From the NCBI GenBank assembly GCA_964495785.1, contig CAZBXL010000004.1, forward strand, positions 1-64,000: DNA of 64,000 bases. Direction: 5' to 3'. The notes beneath the pieces are model-generated. The model ran no database searches and was not told where the DNA came from. It saw only the letters and a list, made by a program, of their open reading frames with translations. Below, in pieces: positions 18,887 to 28,900 of this stretch. The DNA comes from RFSX01 sp964495785 (GTDB lineage Bacteria > Bacteroidota > Bacteroidia > Chitinophagales > Saprospiraceae). The position numbers were made by a program, and so were the translations under genes. Numbering within the stretch: the first letter of the stretch is position 1; the number at the start of each line of letters is the position of its first letter.

Positions 18887-18918
18887 CAAATGTATAACTA
18901 ATGAAGTTAAAACGCAAA
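18887..18918 (-). promoter_or_regulatory. Complete Bacteroidetes promoter for rpoD
   Basis: Minus strand: TTTG at 18918-18915, a 20-base spacer, then TACATTTG at 18894-18887. This matches both the -33 (TTTG) and -7 (TAnnTTTG) consensus with ideal spacing. The start codon is 38 bases downstream of the -7 box, giving a leader of about 30 bases. Confidence 0.75.
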
Positions 18919-19079
18919 TCATTTGTAAAGCCAACATTTAAATGATAGAAAGTAATAAAATTTAAAAAAAGTTCACTATCATTAGTTTTTTCCAATAATT
19001 ATTTTTCCTTTGTGAGAATTAAATACTTTAAGAGTATATAAAATTCATAGCCAATAACTTATAAATAAATCTTTTTTTA

Positions 19080-19457
19080 ATGAGTAGAGTGAAAGTTGAC
19101 ATGGAATTCATCTTCAAAGCATCGCCGTCCATACTGTATAAGTTTCTGACTGCTCCAGAATGTCTTGTGATGTGGTTTTCTGAGGGAGCAGACTTAAAAG
19201 ATGACGAATATATATTCTCTTGGGATGGTTCTGAAGAGACAGCCATTTTAGTAGATGATATAGAAGAGGAACGTTTGAGGTTCAGATTTACCGATGGAGA
19301 AGAAGGAGAATATCTTGAATTTAGAATGTACAAATCGGATATTACACTTCAGACAATATTAGAGATCACAGACTTTTGTGACAAAGGAGAAGAAGGAGAA
19401 CAAGAAGATTTCTGGACAACTCAGATGTCCCAGTTAAGAATAGTATGCGGAGGCTAA
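19080..19457 (+). CDS. START-like domain protein of the Bacteroidetes family
   Basis: A 125 aa cytoplasmic protein of the SRPBCC/START-like helix-grip fold. MEFIFKASPSILYKFLT at the N-terminus is the usual first strand and helix of this Bacteroidetes-specific family; VMWFSEGADL and FSWDGSEETA follow, with an acidic C-terminal half. It probably binds a small hydrophobic ligand; no function is established. DoxX follows after 26 bases in the same direction. Confidence 0.75.
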   Translation: MSRVKVDMEFIFKASPSILYKFLTAPECLVMWFSEGADLKDDEYIFSWDGSEETAILVDDIEEERLRFRFTDGEEGEYLEFRMYKSDITLQTILEITDFCDKGEEGEQEDFWTTQMSQLRIVCGG

Positions 19458-19483
19458 TTAATATTTAAAAGCTTACCCATTAC

Positions 19484-19900
19484 ATGACTATACAATATCC
19501 AGACTTAGCAGCACTTATATTGAGACTTGGATTTGGCCTATATATGTTAATAGGCCACGGATATGGTAAGTTGCTCAATTTATTATCAGGTGATGAGATT
19601 AAATTTTTCTCATTCTTAGGACTTTCACCAAAGATATCTTTGTCTTTAGCAGTATTTGCTGAATTTGTGGCTTGTATTTTTATCATCATAGGCTATAAAA
19701 CTCGATTAGCCACATTACCACTTATTTTTACAATGCTTGTGGCAGCATTTATGGTTCACGGTGGTGATCCTTGGTTTATGTATAAAGCAGAAGGAGGATC
19801 TAAGGAACCAGCTATGATTTATCTCATAGGATTTTTGTCGATATATCTACTCGGATCAGGAAAATACTCAGCTGATGATAGAAGTTTCAATGTCGTCTAA
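19484..19900 (+). CDS. DoxX family membrane protein
   Basis: A 138 aa membrane protein with four predicted helices: about 5-25, 46-66, 70-88 and 104-122. Family motifs are LILRLGFGLYMLIGHGYGKL near the N-terminus and FVACIFIIIGYKTRLA in the middle. DoxX proteins are linked to thiosulfate:quinone oxidoreductase or to oxidative-stress membrane complexes, but most are uncharacterised. The start of the next gene overlaps its end by 11 bases. Confidence 0.85.
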   Translation: MTIQYPDLAALILRLGFGLYMLIGHGYGKLLNLLSGDEIKFFSFLGLSPKISLSLAVFAEFVACIFIIIGYKTRLATLPLIFTMLVAAFMVHGGDPWFMYKAEGGSKEPAMIYLIGFLSIYLLGSGKYSADDRSFNVV

Positions 19901-21011
19901 TCCTGGGTCTAAGTTCTCAAGACTAATATCATTCTCTATTCTTCTATTCATTGCCTCATTGCCATCTATTGCGCAGTCAAATGAGTGCAACAAGTTAGGT
20001 GCATGGTTATGGAGAATAGAACAAACTGGATTTACTACTTACGATAAATTAGCAGATAGCCTCAATCATATAGGTGTAAAAAGAGTCTATATTAAAGTAG
20101 CCGATGGTCGATTAGATACTATAGCTTGGCCAACAATCGTCAATAGAAACATCATAGCATCTTTCCATAATCGTGACATGGAAGTCTATGCATGGTCATA
20201 CAATTATCCTGGCAATAATAAAGCTCAAGCAGAAGCGCTCACCACTGCTGTATCAACCGGGTACGATGGATACGTCATCGATATAGAAATGGAATTTGAT
20301 GGCGAGACTGATATACTCGAGGATTTAGTGTCTGCTTTTTATGATAGTAAAATGGAGGCTATCACTGAAGGATTTATAGACAACACATTCACATTAGGGG
20401 TAACTACTTGGGGTAATCCTTCTGATCATAATTTCAGAATTGATATTATGGATCCATATGTAGATGCTTATTTTCCGCAGACATATATCGAAGTATGGGG
20501 GGAATCATACCTTGAGAATCCAGCCTTCTGGGTCGAAGTAGGCAACAGAGAATATAGAGAGTTAGGTGCTACCAAGCCGATACACCATATCATCAGTACC
20601 GAATACAATATCATTGAAGCTGAGCAGCTCAATGCATTCATACAGTATGCAGGCCCCGAGACTTCTATCTGGCGTATCCCAGGTGGTGCAACAACTTTTG
20701 CCATCTGGCAAGATTGGGTTTTAGTAGATTGGGATCATGATTTTTGTGAGTTGACAAATACTGATCAGTTAATCGTCCAAGAAGTTGTAGTCTACCCTAA
20801 CCCAGCGAGTAAAAAACTCTATTTAAAATCAAATAATAATGAAAGCAGCATACAATGGCAGGTAGTAGATATTTTTGGGCATATTGTTCTCAGTGGAGAA
20901 AACCAGCTACAATTAACTTGGATAAACATAGAAAGTCTAAATCCTGGCTTTTACAACATCATTGTATCCCAAGGAGTCTCTACTATCAATCAAAGATTTA
21001 TCAAACAATAG
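19890..21011 (+). CDS. Secreted TIM-barrel-like protein with T9SS type A sorting domain
   Basis: A 373 aa secreted protein. A signal peptide (about 1-28, ending SIAQS) precedes a domain that looks like a (beta/alpha)8 glycosidase: GAWLWRIEQTGF, RVYIKVADGR, VYAWSYNYPG, GYVIDIEMEF and VDAYFPQTY fit successive barrel strands, with an Asp-x-Glu at a strand end. The last 80 residues (VVVYPNPASKKLYL through the FIKQ end) are a T9SS type A sorting domain. The activity is a guess: a glycoside-hydrolase-like fold, family not recognised. I chose the ATG at 19890 over 19875 because it gives a cleaner signal peptide. Confidence 0.7.
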   Translation: MSSNPGSKFSRLISFSILLFIASLPSIAQSNECNKLGAWLWRIEQTGFTTYDKLADSLNHIGVKRVYIKVADGRLDTIAWPTIVNRNIIASFHNRDMEVYAWSYNYPGNNKAQAEALTTAVSTGYDGYVIDIEMEFDGETDILEDLVSAFYDSKMEAITEGFIDNTFTLGVTTWGNPSDHNFRIDIMDPYVDAYFPQTYIEVWGESYLENPAFWVEVGNREYRELGATKPIHHIISTEYNIIEAEQLNAFIQYAGPETSIWRIPGGATTFAIWQDWVLVDWDHDFCELTNTDQLIVQEVVVYPNPASKKLYLKSNNNESSIQWQVVDIFGHIVLSGENQLQLTWINIESLNPGFYNIIVSQGVSTINQRFIKQ

Positions 21012-21067
21012 AGTTTTTTATAACTGAAACAAAAGTCCCTTTTTCTAATTTCTAAAATCTAATATCC

Positions 21068-22021
21068 TTAATACACCGGCTTACGATCAAAGTGATGTTC
21101 TGCGCTGATTTTTCTGATCGTACCTGACAAACTTCTCATGACGATAGAACTTGTTATAGCTCCCCAAGGCTTGAATTGAACACCTTTCAAAAAACTGCCA
21201 TCAGTTACACCAGTGGCTACAAACATGACATCTCCTGCAGCCAATTCTTCCATTTTAAAAACTCTATTGATATCCTCTACACCCATTTTTTTTGCTCTTT
21301 CAATATCAGCATCATTACGAGGTACGAGAACACCCTGAAAATCTCCTTTGACACATTTCATAGCAGCAGCAGCAATAACTCCTTCTGGAGCACCACCAAT
21401 ACCTAAGAGAATATCGATACCAGAATCAGGCATTGCTGTTGCGATAGCAGCGGAGACATCTCCATCACCTATTAGATATATTCTTGCACCGTTATCTCTT
21501 ACCTCTTGTATTAATTCCTTATGGCGGGGTCTATCAAGAATAACTACCGTAAGATCAGTGACATCACATTGCTTTCTTTGTGCCAGTCTCTTAAGGTTAT
21601 TAGTCGCTGTATCATTGATATCTATAGCTCCTACGCCGATAGGACCGACGGCAATTTTTTTCATGTATATATCTGGTGCATTAAGCAGACTTCCTTTATC
21701 GCCTATCGCCATTACAGCAATAGAATTATGACCTCCGGTAGCACATATAGTCGTTCCCTCAAGCGGATCAAGTGCAATCTCCAATTCTGGACTATCAGCA
21801 CAACCAACTTTCTCTCCGATATATAACATAGGTGCTTCATCTCGCTCACCCTCTCCTATGACTACAGTAGCATTACAAGGAATTGTATCCAGCATTTTTC
21901 TCATGCCATCAACAGCAGCTTGGTCAGCAGCTTTCTCATCACCTTTACCCATCCATCGGGCAGAATTAATAGCTGCTATTTCTGTAGCTCTGACAAATTC
22001 TAATGCGAGATTTCTATTCAT
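21068..22021 (-). CDS. glpX: Class II fructose-1,6-bisphosphatase
   Basis: Metal-dependent FBPase of gluconeogenesis, 317 aa; some homologues also act on sedoheptulose 1,7-bisphosphate. Motifs: GEGERDEAPMLYIGE (about 58-72), DPLEGTTIC (about 86-94), GDGDVSAAIATAMP and GIGGAPEGVIAAAAMKC. The start is ATG 22021: an in-frame upstream start at 22054 would place 11 extra residues over the probable -7 promoter element at 22052-22059. Confidence 0.93.
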   Translation of the reverse strand: MNRNLALEFVRATEIAAINSARWMGKGDEKAADQAAVDGMRKMLDTIPCNATVVIGEGERDEAPMLYIGEKVGCADSPELEIALDPLEGTTICATGGHNSIAVMAIGDKGSLLNAPDIYMKKIAVGPIGVGAIDINDTATNNLKRLAQRKQCDVTDLTVVILDRPRHKELIQEVRDNGARIYLIGDGDVSAAIATAMPDSGIDILLGIGGAPEGVIAAAAMKCVKGDFQGVLVPRNDADIERAKKMGVEDINRVFKMEELAAGDVMFVATGVTDGSFLKGVQFKPWGAITSSIVMRSLSGTIRKISAEHHFDRKPVY

Positions 22022-22051
22022 TTGGATTGATTTTATTTTAATGATTACGAT

Positions 22052-22083
22052 CAAAAGTACTACTACATAAGTGAAAATTACAA
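22052..22083 (-). promoter_or_regulatory. Promoter of glpX
   Basis: On the minus strand TACTTTTG (22059-22052) matches TAnnTTTG. A TTGT at the position 20 bases upstream is a near match to the -33 TTTG. It lies 31 bases upstream of the chosen glpX ATG and supports that start. Confidence 0.55.
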
Positions 22084-22142
22084 CTTGAATCGAGGGTATG
22101 AGAGCGATGAGGATAGTGTATTAAAATAGATAAGCCCATAAA

Positions 22143-22176
22143 AAAAGGAGGCTCGAACTAAATCAAGCCTCCTTTT
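22143..22176. terminator. Bidirectional intrinsic terminator
   Basis: A perfect 11-base stem, AAAAGGAGGCT (22143-22153) and AGCCTCCTTTT (22166-22176), encloses a 12-base loop. A-tract on the left and T-rich sequence on the right give a U-run in both directions. It lies downstream of the 77 aa gene (minus strand). Confidence 0.85.
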
Positions 22177-22203
22177 AAATTTATTTTTTATTAAAATTTA
22201 TTT

Positions 22204-22437
22204 TTATTCAAATTCTACGACTTCCTTTTCGTAGTTATCTTCGACAAATTTCTTTCCATCCCATTTACCTAACCAAGCGCAATTCTCAGGCTGAGTCTTA
22301 AGGTAATGCTTGTAAGCATCAATAGCCACTTTCTTTTCTAATCTCTTGATTGTAATATTGTTGTTAAATCCTTTTCTAATGTTGAAATAATAAATTCCTT
22401 TACCGTATTCAAACTTTTTAGTACGAGGTCTAGACAT
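22204..22437 (-). CDS. Small conserved basic protein of unknown function
   Basis: A 77 aa soluble basic protein beginning MSRPRTKKFEYGKGIYYFNI, with a KRLEKKVAIDAYKHYL helix and an ACAWL-like ...NCAWLGKWDGKKFVED segment. There are no hydrophobic segments. It has its own terminator downstream, which supports a real gene. I do not recognise the family; it could be an RNA- or ribosome-associated small protein, by charge only. Confidence 0.6.
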   Translation of the reverse strand: MSRPRTKKFEYGKGIYYFNIRKGFNNNITIKRLEKKVAIDAYKHYLKTQPENCAWLGKWDGKKFVEDNYEKEVVEFE

Positions 22438-22721
22438 ATTTTAATTTAAGTTTATGTTGTAAAAATATAAATGAAAAAACTCCAGTTCCACCAATACAAA
22501 AACATCGACCTGTGGGGATCGATTACGTTAAATTAATATGGTTTTTAATAATTTAGCTGAAAGGCGGAGACAAATTGCTTCTTCATATACAACAGTTAAA
22601 ACGGTTGTTTTCAAAAAATAGTTCGTCGACAGCCAATTTTCGTCGTATATATTTTTATTTAAATTATAAATTACTTATTTACAGTCATTTATATAATTTT
22701 CTTAGTTTTTAAAATCTAACA

Positions 22722-23174
22722 ATGAAGCAATATCTATCAATAATATATCTAATCACTTGCATCATATTGACTATTGGATGCAATAATACTCAAGAGCTAA
22801 ATTCAAAATCAGACGTCGCAGAGATTAAAAACGTGCTCATGGCACAAGAGCAGGCATGGAATAGTGGCAGTTTAGAAGATTTTATGAAAGGTTACTGGAA
22901 GGATGATAGATTGACTTTCATAGGTAAAAGCGGCATTAATTATGGATGGACGACGACGCTTAATAATTATAGAAGAGGTTATCCGAACAAAGAAGCTATG
23001 GGAATTTTGAAATTTAAAGTCATCGAGTTAAATCCTTTATCACCTGGTCTCTATCATGCCATTGGACAATATACATTGACAAGGAAGGATGATCAACCAA
23101 CTGGATTTTTTAGCCTACTGTGGAGAAGGATTGACGGTCAATGGTACATTGTATCTGATCATACATCCGGATAG
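22722..23174 (+). CDS. DUF4440/SnoaL-like lipoprotein (NTF2 fold)
   Basis: A 150 aa predicted lipoprotein with the signal ending ILTIGCNN (Cys 20). The mature part has the DUF4440 pattern: EIKNVLMAQEQAWNSGSLED, FMKGYWKDDRLTFIG, YHAIGQYTLTRKDD, and WRRIDGQWYIVSDHTS at the end. This NTF2-like fold occurs in small binding proteins and enzymes; the substrate is unknown. It is followed by another small lipoprotein gene 120 bases downstream. Confidence 0.75.
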   Translation: MKQYLSIIYLITCIILTIGCNNTQELNSKSDVAEIKNVLMAQEQAWNSGSLEDFMKGYWKDDRLTFIGKSGINYGWTTTLNNYRRGYPNKEAMGILKFKVIELNPLSPGLYHAIGQYTLTRKDDQPTGFFSLLWRRIDGQWYIVSDHTSG

Positions 23175-23294
23175 CTTCATACACTTTAAATGGATCTCTT
23201 AATGATAACTTAATTTACAGCAAGACAGGTTAATAAAATTATAACGCTCTTATTGATTATCGTAATCTATTTATATTGTGAAAAAATTAAATCT

Positions 23295-23630
23295 ATGAAA
23301 TTACTATCCATTATTGCGGTGTTATCAAGTCTAATCTTATTCAGTTGTGGAGACTCTGAAACTATCGATCTACCTGTCTGTATCGATACAAAATTACAAG
23401 CCTTCATGGATGAAGATTGTATAACTGATCTTACGATATGGAGGTTTAGAGGACAGGATGTATATTGTTTCAATTACGCAAGCTGCCCTAATCAAGCTTC
23501 ATTTGCAGATATCTTAGATGCGGAATGCAATCTATTATGTACTCTTGGAGGTCCAGATGCCAACAGTATCTGTGATGGTACAGATTGGACAACTAACGCA
23601 AGTCTGACGACTACTGTCTTTGAAAATTAA
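23295..23630 (+). CDS. Small Cys-rich lipoprotein (DUF6970-like)
   Basis: A 111 aa lipoprotein: MKLLSIIAVLSSLILFSCGD has a lipobox at Cys 18. The mature domain has several Cys and the pattern IWRFRGQDVYCFN...C, like Bacteroidetes DUF6970 proteins. I moved the start from 23253 to the ATG at 23295 because only this gives a proper signal peptide. Function unknown. Confidence 0.65.
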   Translation: MKLLSIIAVLSSLILFSCGDSETIDLPVCIDTKLQAFMDEDCITDLTIWRFRGQDVYCFNYASCPNQASFADILDAECNLLCTLGGPDANSICDGTDWTTNASLTTTVFEN

Positions 23631-23808
23631 ATGCAACCACATATTTAGTCTGCTCATCTTTGTCGGACCCTTAATTTTTCTTAAAAGGGGACTTTATTTT
23701 CCCTTCTAAGATGAAGTTGGACGGGTTAAATGAAGAGATCTGTTTTTAAAATATGAGTCTCTCCTTGACCCTAATATGTGTATAGTTACCAAATTAAATT
23801 CCTTTCTT

Positions 23809-23835
23809 ATGGAGTAGGCTTACACCCTACTCCAT
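23809..23835. repeat. Perfect 10-base inverted repeat over the end of the acyltransferase gene
   Basis: ATGGAGTAGG (23809-23818) and CCTACTCCAT (23826-23835) enclose a 7-base loop. The stop codon of the minus-strand acyltransferase falls inside the repeat. There is no T-run on either side, so it is not a classical intrinsic terminator, but it may end or stabilise the transcript. Confidence 0.6.
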
Positions 23836-24854
23836 CTTGATACCTTAGGCACGAGGTACATCGCTAAGTATTGTATGAATAGGATGACGAATGCAAATTT
23901 GACATTCAGAAAAATTAATGATAACATGAAGGATAACATAAGCCAAAATGGAAATATTAATGCTCCAAAGGCCACCTTCATAGACGCAATAAAATGCTTA
24001 TCGGTTGTTAGTTTATTAAGAATGAAACTAAGTACTCCTACAGCCGGTAGATTAGGAATATAAAGTATGTACTTCAATATTTTTGTCCACTTGTGTGTCG
24101 ATGTGCTTTTCTCAAAATTCCCCTTAGCAATTTTAGATTTAAGTGATTTGAAGCTTTCTTTCTCATTTTTTCTATTAAGAGCAAGAATTTTGTCCTCGTA
24201 ATCCAGTGTCTCTACTGGTATTAATAATTGTTGTTTAATGCCTTCACTTACTCCCTTTAATAAGGCTTGAAATCCTTTATTCTCGTGTAATTCAAACTCT
24301 TTATTAAATGATGAGACAGATAAAGGATTCCCGTAATTAAACATCAACTTATGTCCTGAGTGGAATGAGTTAAAATAATTAATGCCTAAAGGCATAATCT
24401 TTATATCCTGCTTAAGATTCTGCTGAGTTCTGAGAGCGATTCGAGCTATGCCTTTAGTGAGCGGGCGTAGATAAGCAACATCGGCTTGGCTACCTTCTGG
24501 AAAGATTAGAATTCTTTTATGTTCTGAAAGAAGTTGAGAGCACTTTTCAAAAATCGCATCATTCAAAGATAACTTTCCAATTCCATCACGCATTCTATAT
24601 ATCGGCATCATATTGATAGCTAATAAAAAATGTTTTAGCGGTCCATTAAATACATCCGATCGAGCAAGAAAGTATATTGGTTCTTTTGAAAACACTGCTA
24701 ACAATATGGCATCTAAGAATGCACTTTGATGATTAGCTGCAAATATTACAGGGACTTCACCTTTAGGAATGTTATCTGTGCCATTAAACTCTATAGAACT
24801 AAAATAACATTGTATCGAAGTTCTGCATAGAACCTTTAGTATGGGATATAACAT
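23820..24854 (-). CDS. PlsC-like acyltransferase
   Basis: A 344 aa lysophospholipid/glycerol-phosphate acyltransferase-like protein. Motif I is NHQSAFLDA (41-49); the His-Asp spacing is five residues, not the usual four of PlsC. Motif III is FPEGSQAD (about 118-125) with TKGIARIAL after it. Two C-terminal hydrophobic stretches (about 270-290 and 300-340) should anchor it in the inner membrane. It may act in phospholipid synthesis, but aminolipid acyltransferases of Bacteroidetes look similar. Its start is 40 bases from a scaffold gap. Confidence 0.8.
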   Translation of the reverse strand: MLYPILKVLCRTSIQCYFSSIEFNGTDNIPKGEVPVIFAANHQSAFLDAILLAVFSKEPIYFLARSDVFNGPLKHFLLAINMMPIYRMRDGIGKLSLNDAIFEKCSQLLSEHKRILIFPEGSQADVAYLRPLTKGIARIALRTQQNLKQDIKIMPLGINYFNSFHSGHKLMFNYGNPLSVSSFNKEFELHENKGFQALLKGVSEGIKQQLLIPVETLDYEDKILALNRKNEKESFKSLKSKIAKGNFEKSTSTHKWTKILKYILYIPNLPAVGVLSFILNKLTTDKHFIASMKVAFGALIFPFWLMLSFMLSLIFLNVKFAFVILFIQYLAMYLVPKVSRWSRV

Positions 24855-24894
24855 ATAATTATTTATACTTTATTCCAGATGAATGATAAAATAA

Positions 24895-24994
24895 NNNNNN
24901 NNNNNNNNNNNNNNNNNNNNNNNNNNNNNNNNNNNNNNNNNNNNNNNNNNNNNNNNNNNNNNNNNNNNNNNNNNNNNNNNNNNNNNNNNNNNNN
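24895..24994. other. Assembly gap (100 N)
   Basis: Exactly 100 ambiguous bases, the usual placeholder for a gap of unknown size. The flanks, 24855-24894 and 24995-25200, contain no convincing gene. A minus-strand stretch at 24995-25053 could be the start of a short gene reading into the gap, but it is too short to support. The whole 346 bases between the acyltransferase and the DUF4199 gene are therefore unassigned. Confidence 0.95.
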
Positions 24995-25200
24995 TTAAGA
25001 ATCCAAACAGAGGATGCATTAAAATTAAGAACTACACTATCTATACCATTCACATAGGAAAGATAGATTTTATTGAAATATAATTATAATCAGTTCTAAA
25101 TTATGCTTGAATACGAACCTATACACATATCTAAAATTATATATTTGGAGACAGACTTAATTATAAAATCTAATAATAGACTCAAGCTCCAGAAGTTCTA

Positions 25201-25665
25201 CTAAGGCTGGAATTGTTCTTCAGGTTGTTGGATTCCTCGATCATCCAAAAACTTATTCTTGAAGTAAGGGAATATGACGAAAGAAGTGAGCAATCCTACT
25301 ACTATAGTTTCGATTAGAATTATTGCATCTATGGTTATCAGTTGCGAAGTACTTTCGGGTATTAAAGTATATTTCTGCATTGATAATATCGGATTAATAA
25401 AATATAGGATAGTATTACTTATGATTAGTACAACACTGGCAACAAAAGTTATAACTACAGTGGACCCTATAAAATTTGCTACGAAATCGTTGTATGTCCA
25501 AGATTTCATTCTACGTATAAAAAATAGAAAGAGACCTAAAATTAGAATTAAGTACTTTCCATAATTAAGTGAAGCGCCTACATGTTCTCCATTATTAGCC
25601 AAAATACCTAAATATATTGAAGCTATTATTCCTGTTAATAATCCATATTTTACTGTATCTCTCAT
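25201..25665 (-). CDS. DUF4199 family membrane protein
   Basis: A 154 aa protein with four predicted helices (about 5-22, 35-50, 65-90, 108-130), matching the small Bacteroidetes DUF4199 family: an N-terminal YGLLTGIIASI, a FVANFIGSTVVIT middle segment and a polar tail rich in Gln and Glu. No function is known. Upstream (25666-25911) I see no gene. Confidence 0.7.
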   Translation of the reverse strand: MRDTVKYGLLTGIIASIYLGILANNGEHVGASLNYGKYLILILGLFLFFIRRMKSWTYNDFVANFIGSTVVITFVASVVLIISNTILYFINPILSMQKYTLIPESTSQLITIDAIILIETIVVGLLTSFVIFPYFKNKFLDDRGIQQPEEQFQP

Positions 25666-25911
25666 GTTTCTCTTGTTATTAAGTCTATGATATATTTAAC
25701 TGAACTACAGATAGATATTCTTGTTCGGTTGTAAATCTCATTTACATCTAATTAATAAACCAAAATCACAGACATTATACCCTGAGTTAATGGCGTACTT
25801 CTAATGTTCTATACTATTGAGATTCATCCGCAATAAAAAGAAGTGATAGTTAGGAATTGCCCTTAATTAATTGAAAATTTGCACGATAATTACATTAAAG
25901 TATATTATCAT

Positions 25912-28900
25912 ATGATACGTTTCTTTGGCTCAACTCAAGACACCGTTTTTGCTCTCCACCTAACAGATACACTCTCAGATATAGATATTGAAAAACTTGA
26001 ATGGCTATTCTCAGATAAGCCCATTATAAGTGAGCATGAAATTAAAGAATCATTTATAGGTCCTCGGGCCGCAATGATAACTCCCTGGAGCACCAATGCT
26101 GTAGAGATCATGCAGAATATGGGTATCAACAAGGTACTAAGGATAGAACGGTATCAAAGTGTCAATAAGTACGGAAAAGATTATGATCCCATGTTGTCAG
26201 AGCAATATGCTCAACTTGACCAGGACATATTCACAATCGATATAGTACCTGAAGATATACAATACATCCAAGACATCGCCTCTTACAATAAGCAAGAGGG
26301 ATTAGCTCTAAGCGAAGAAGAAATAACTTACCTAAATGAGGTAGCAGAAAAAAAAGGAAGACAGCTAACTGATTCAGAAATATTCGGATTCTCACAAGTC
26401 AATAGTGAGCACTGCCGTCATAAGATATTCAATGGCACATTCATCATAGATGGACAAGAAAAAGAACAATCTTTATTTCAGCTCATTAAAGAAACTTCAA
26501 AGAAAAATCACAATACGATTGTATCCGCATACAAGGATAACGTTGCATTTATTGAGGGACCGGACGCAATACAATTTGCTCCAGCAAGTATTGATAAACC
26601 AGACTACTACGAGAGGAAAAAATTTAAATCTATTATCTCTCTTAAGGCTGAGACGCATAACTTTCCTACAACTGTAGAACCCTTTAGCGGAGCAGCTACA
26701 GGTTCTGGAGGAGAAATACGGGATAGAATGGCAGGTGGCAAAGGATCGATTCCACTTGCAGGGACAGCTTTATATATGACATCGTATCCCAGAATCAATA
26801 ACAAAAGATCATGGGAAAATGGTTTTGAAGCAAGACCATGGCTATACCAGTCCCCCTTAGACATATTGATCAAGGCTTCTAATGGAGCTTCAGATTTTGG
26901 TAATAAATTTGGTCAACCGCTTATCTGTGGATCACTACTTACATTTGAACACTCAGAAGATGGCCTACATCAAGCTTATGATAAAGTCATTATGCAAGCT
27001 GGCGGTATAGGATACGGAAAAGCGACGCAAGCTCTAAAAGATACACCACAAAAAGATGATCAAGTCATTATTATGGGTGGGGACAACTACCGTATAGGCA
27101 TGGGTGGAGCTGCAGTCTCCTCCAAAGACACTGGAGACACAGGATCAACAATAGAACTAAATGCTATTCAGAGATCTAATCCTGAGATGCAAAAAAGAGT
27201 CGCTAATGTCATTAGATCCATGGTAGAATTAGACTCCAATCCTATTGTCTCCATACATGATCATGGAGCAGGAGGGCATCTTAATTGCCTATCAGAACTT
27301 GTAGAGGACACAGGAGGCCACATTAACATTGACGCATTGCCTATAGGTGACCCTACCCTTTCTGACAAAGAAATTATCGGCAATGAGTCACAAGAAAGAA
27401 TGGGCCTAATTATAAACGATAAAGAAGTCGCTCGACTTAAGCAAGCCTGTGAACGAGAGCGAGCTCCTATATACCACGTAGGCCATGTAACCAATGATCA
27501 CAAGTTTACGTTCAAATCTGACAAGCGTAGCTCAACGCCGATGGATGTCGAAATGGATGAACTTTTTGGAAGTTCTCCAAAGACTATATTAAAAGATGAT
27601 ACTCAGTCTAAAAATTATGAAGAGATCACATACAATGCAGCTGACTTGTATGATTACGTAAAAGACGTCCTCAGAATAGAAGCTGTCGCATGCAAAGACT
27701 GGCTGACTAATAAAGTAGATAGATGTGTAGGTGGACGTGTGGCCAAGCAGCAATGTTGCGGACCACTTCAGTTACCTCTCAACAATGTTGCTGTCATGGC
27801 AATGGATTATGAAGGTCAAAATGGCATTGCGACTTCTATGGGACATGCCCCAATAGTCGGATTATTAGATGCCGCAGAGGGAGCAAGAACTGCGATTACT
27901 GAAGCACTGACTAATCTTGTATGGGCTCCTCTTAAAGATGGATTGCAATCTGTCTCTCTATCTGCCAACTGGATGTGGCCAGCTAAAAATCCTGGAGAAA
28001 ACGCAAGACTCTACGAAGCGGTAGAAGCGACCTCTCAGTTTGCAATTGCTTTAGGTATCAATATCCCAACAGGTAAAGATTCTCTGTCCATGAAGCAAAA
28101 ATACAAGGACAAGCAAGTCCTTGCACCTGGTACGGTTGTCATATCTTCCGCGGGAGAATGCTCAGACATTAACAACATCATAGAGCCAGTGACAAAGCTA
28201 TCAGGTGGAGCGATTTATTATGTTGATCTATCTGATGGGCATTATTCGTTAGGAGGTTCTTCATTTGCACAAACAAGAAATAAAATAGGAACCGCAGCCC
28301 CGAAAGTTGCTTCTACAGAAAAACTCAAAAATACATTCGACACACTACAGTCAATGATTAAAGCTGGGCATATACATGCTGGACATGACATATCTGCTGG
28401 CGGTATGATAACGACCTTATTGGAAATGTGCTTCGCCGATAATAATGTCGGGATTGATGTCAATTTAGATGCGATTGCTGAGACTGATATTGTAAAATTA
28501 ATGTTATCAGAAAACGCAGGACTCATCATACAATCTAATGAATCTGCCATTATAAAAACATTTGCTGACCAAGGAGTCGATTGCATAAAAATAGGAGACG
28601 TCAACAGTTCAGGAAATCTCAATATTACAAAATTGAGCAACAATTATACTTTTAAAATTGCGGAGTATAGAGACACTTGGTATGAGACATCCTATCTCCT
28701 GGACCAACATCAGTCTGGAAAACAAAAAGCACAGGAACGATATAATAACTATAAAAATCAAGCTCTTAAATACTCATTTCCACAGCATCACAACGGTATC
28801 AAACCTATCTATGATATCAATAACAAACCAAAGGCTGCCATCATAAGAGAGAAAGGTAGTAACTCAGAAAGAGAGATGGCTCATGCAATGTTCCTTGCCG

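Noticed and set aside
22585..22610. AACNGTT-like repeated motif upstream of the DUF4440 lipoprotein.
   Set aside because: Only two imperfect copies in an AT-rich region.
23670..23740. Alternating CCCTT and AAGGG segments downstream of the small Cys-rich lipoprotein that could form competing stems.
   Set aside because: Stems of five to six bases with no clear U-tract; not convincing as a riboswitch or terminator.
24995..25053. Minus-strand open stretch reading into the scaffold gap.
   Set aside because: Only about 19 codons are real sequence; the rest is N. No family recognised.
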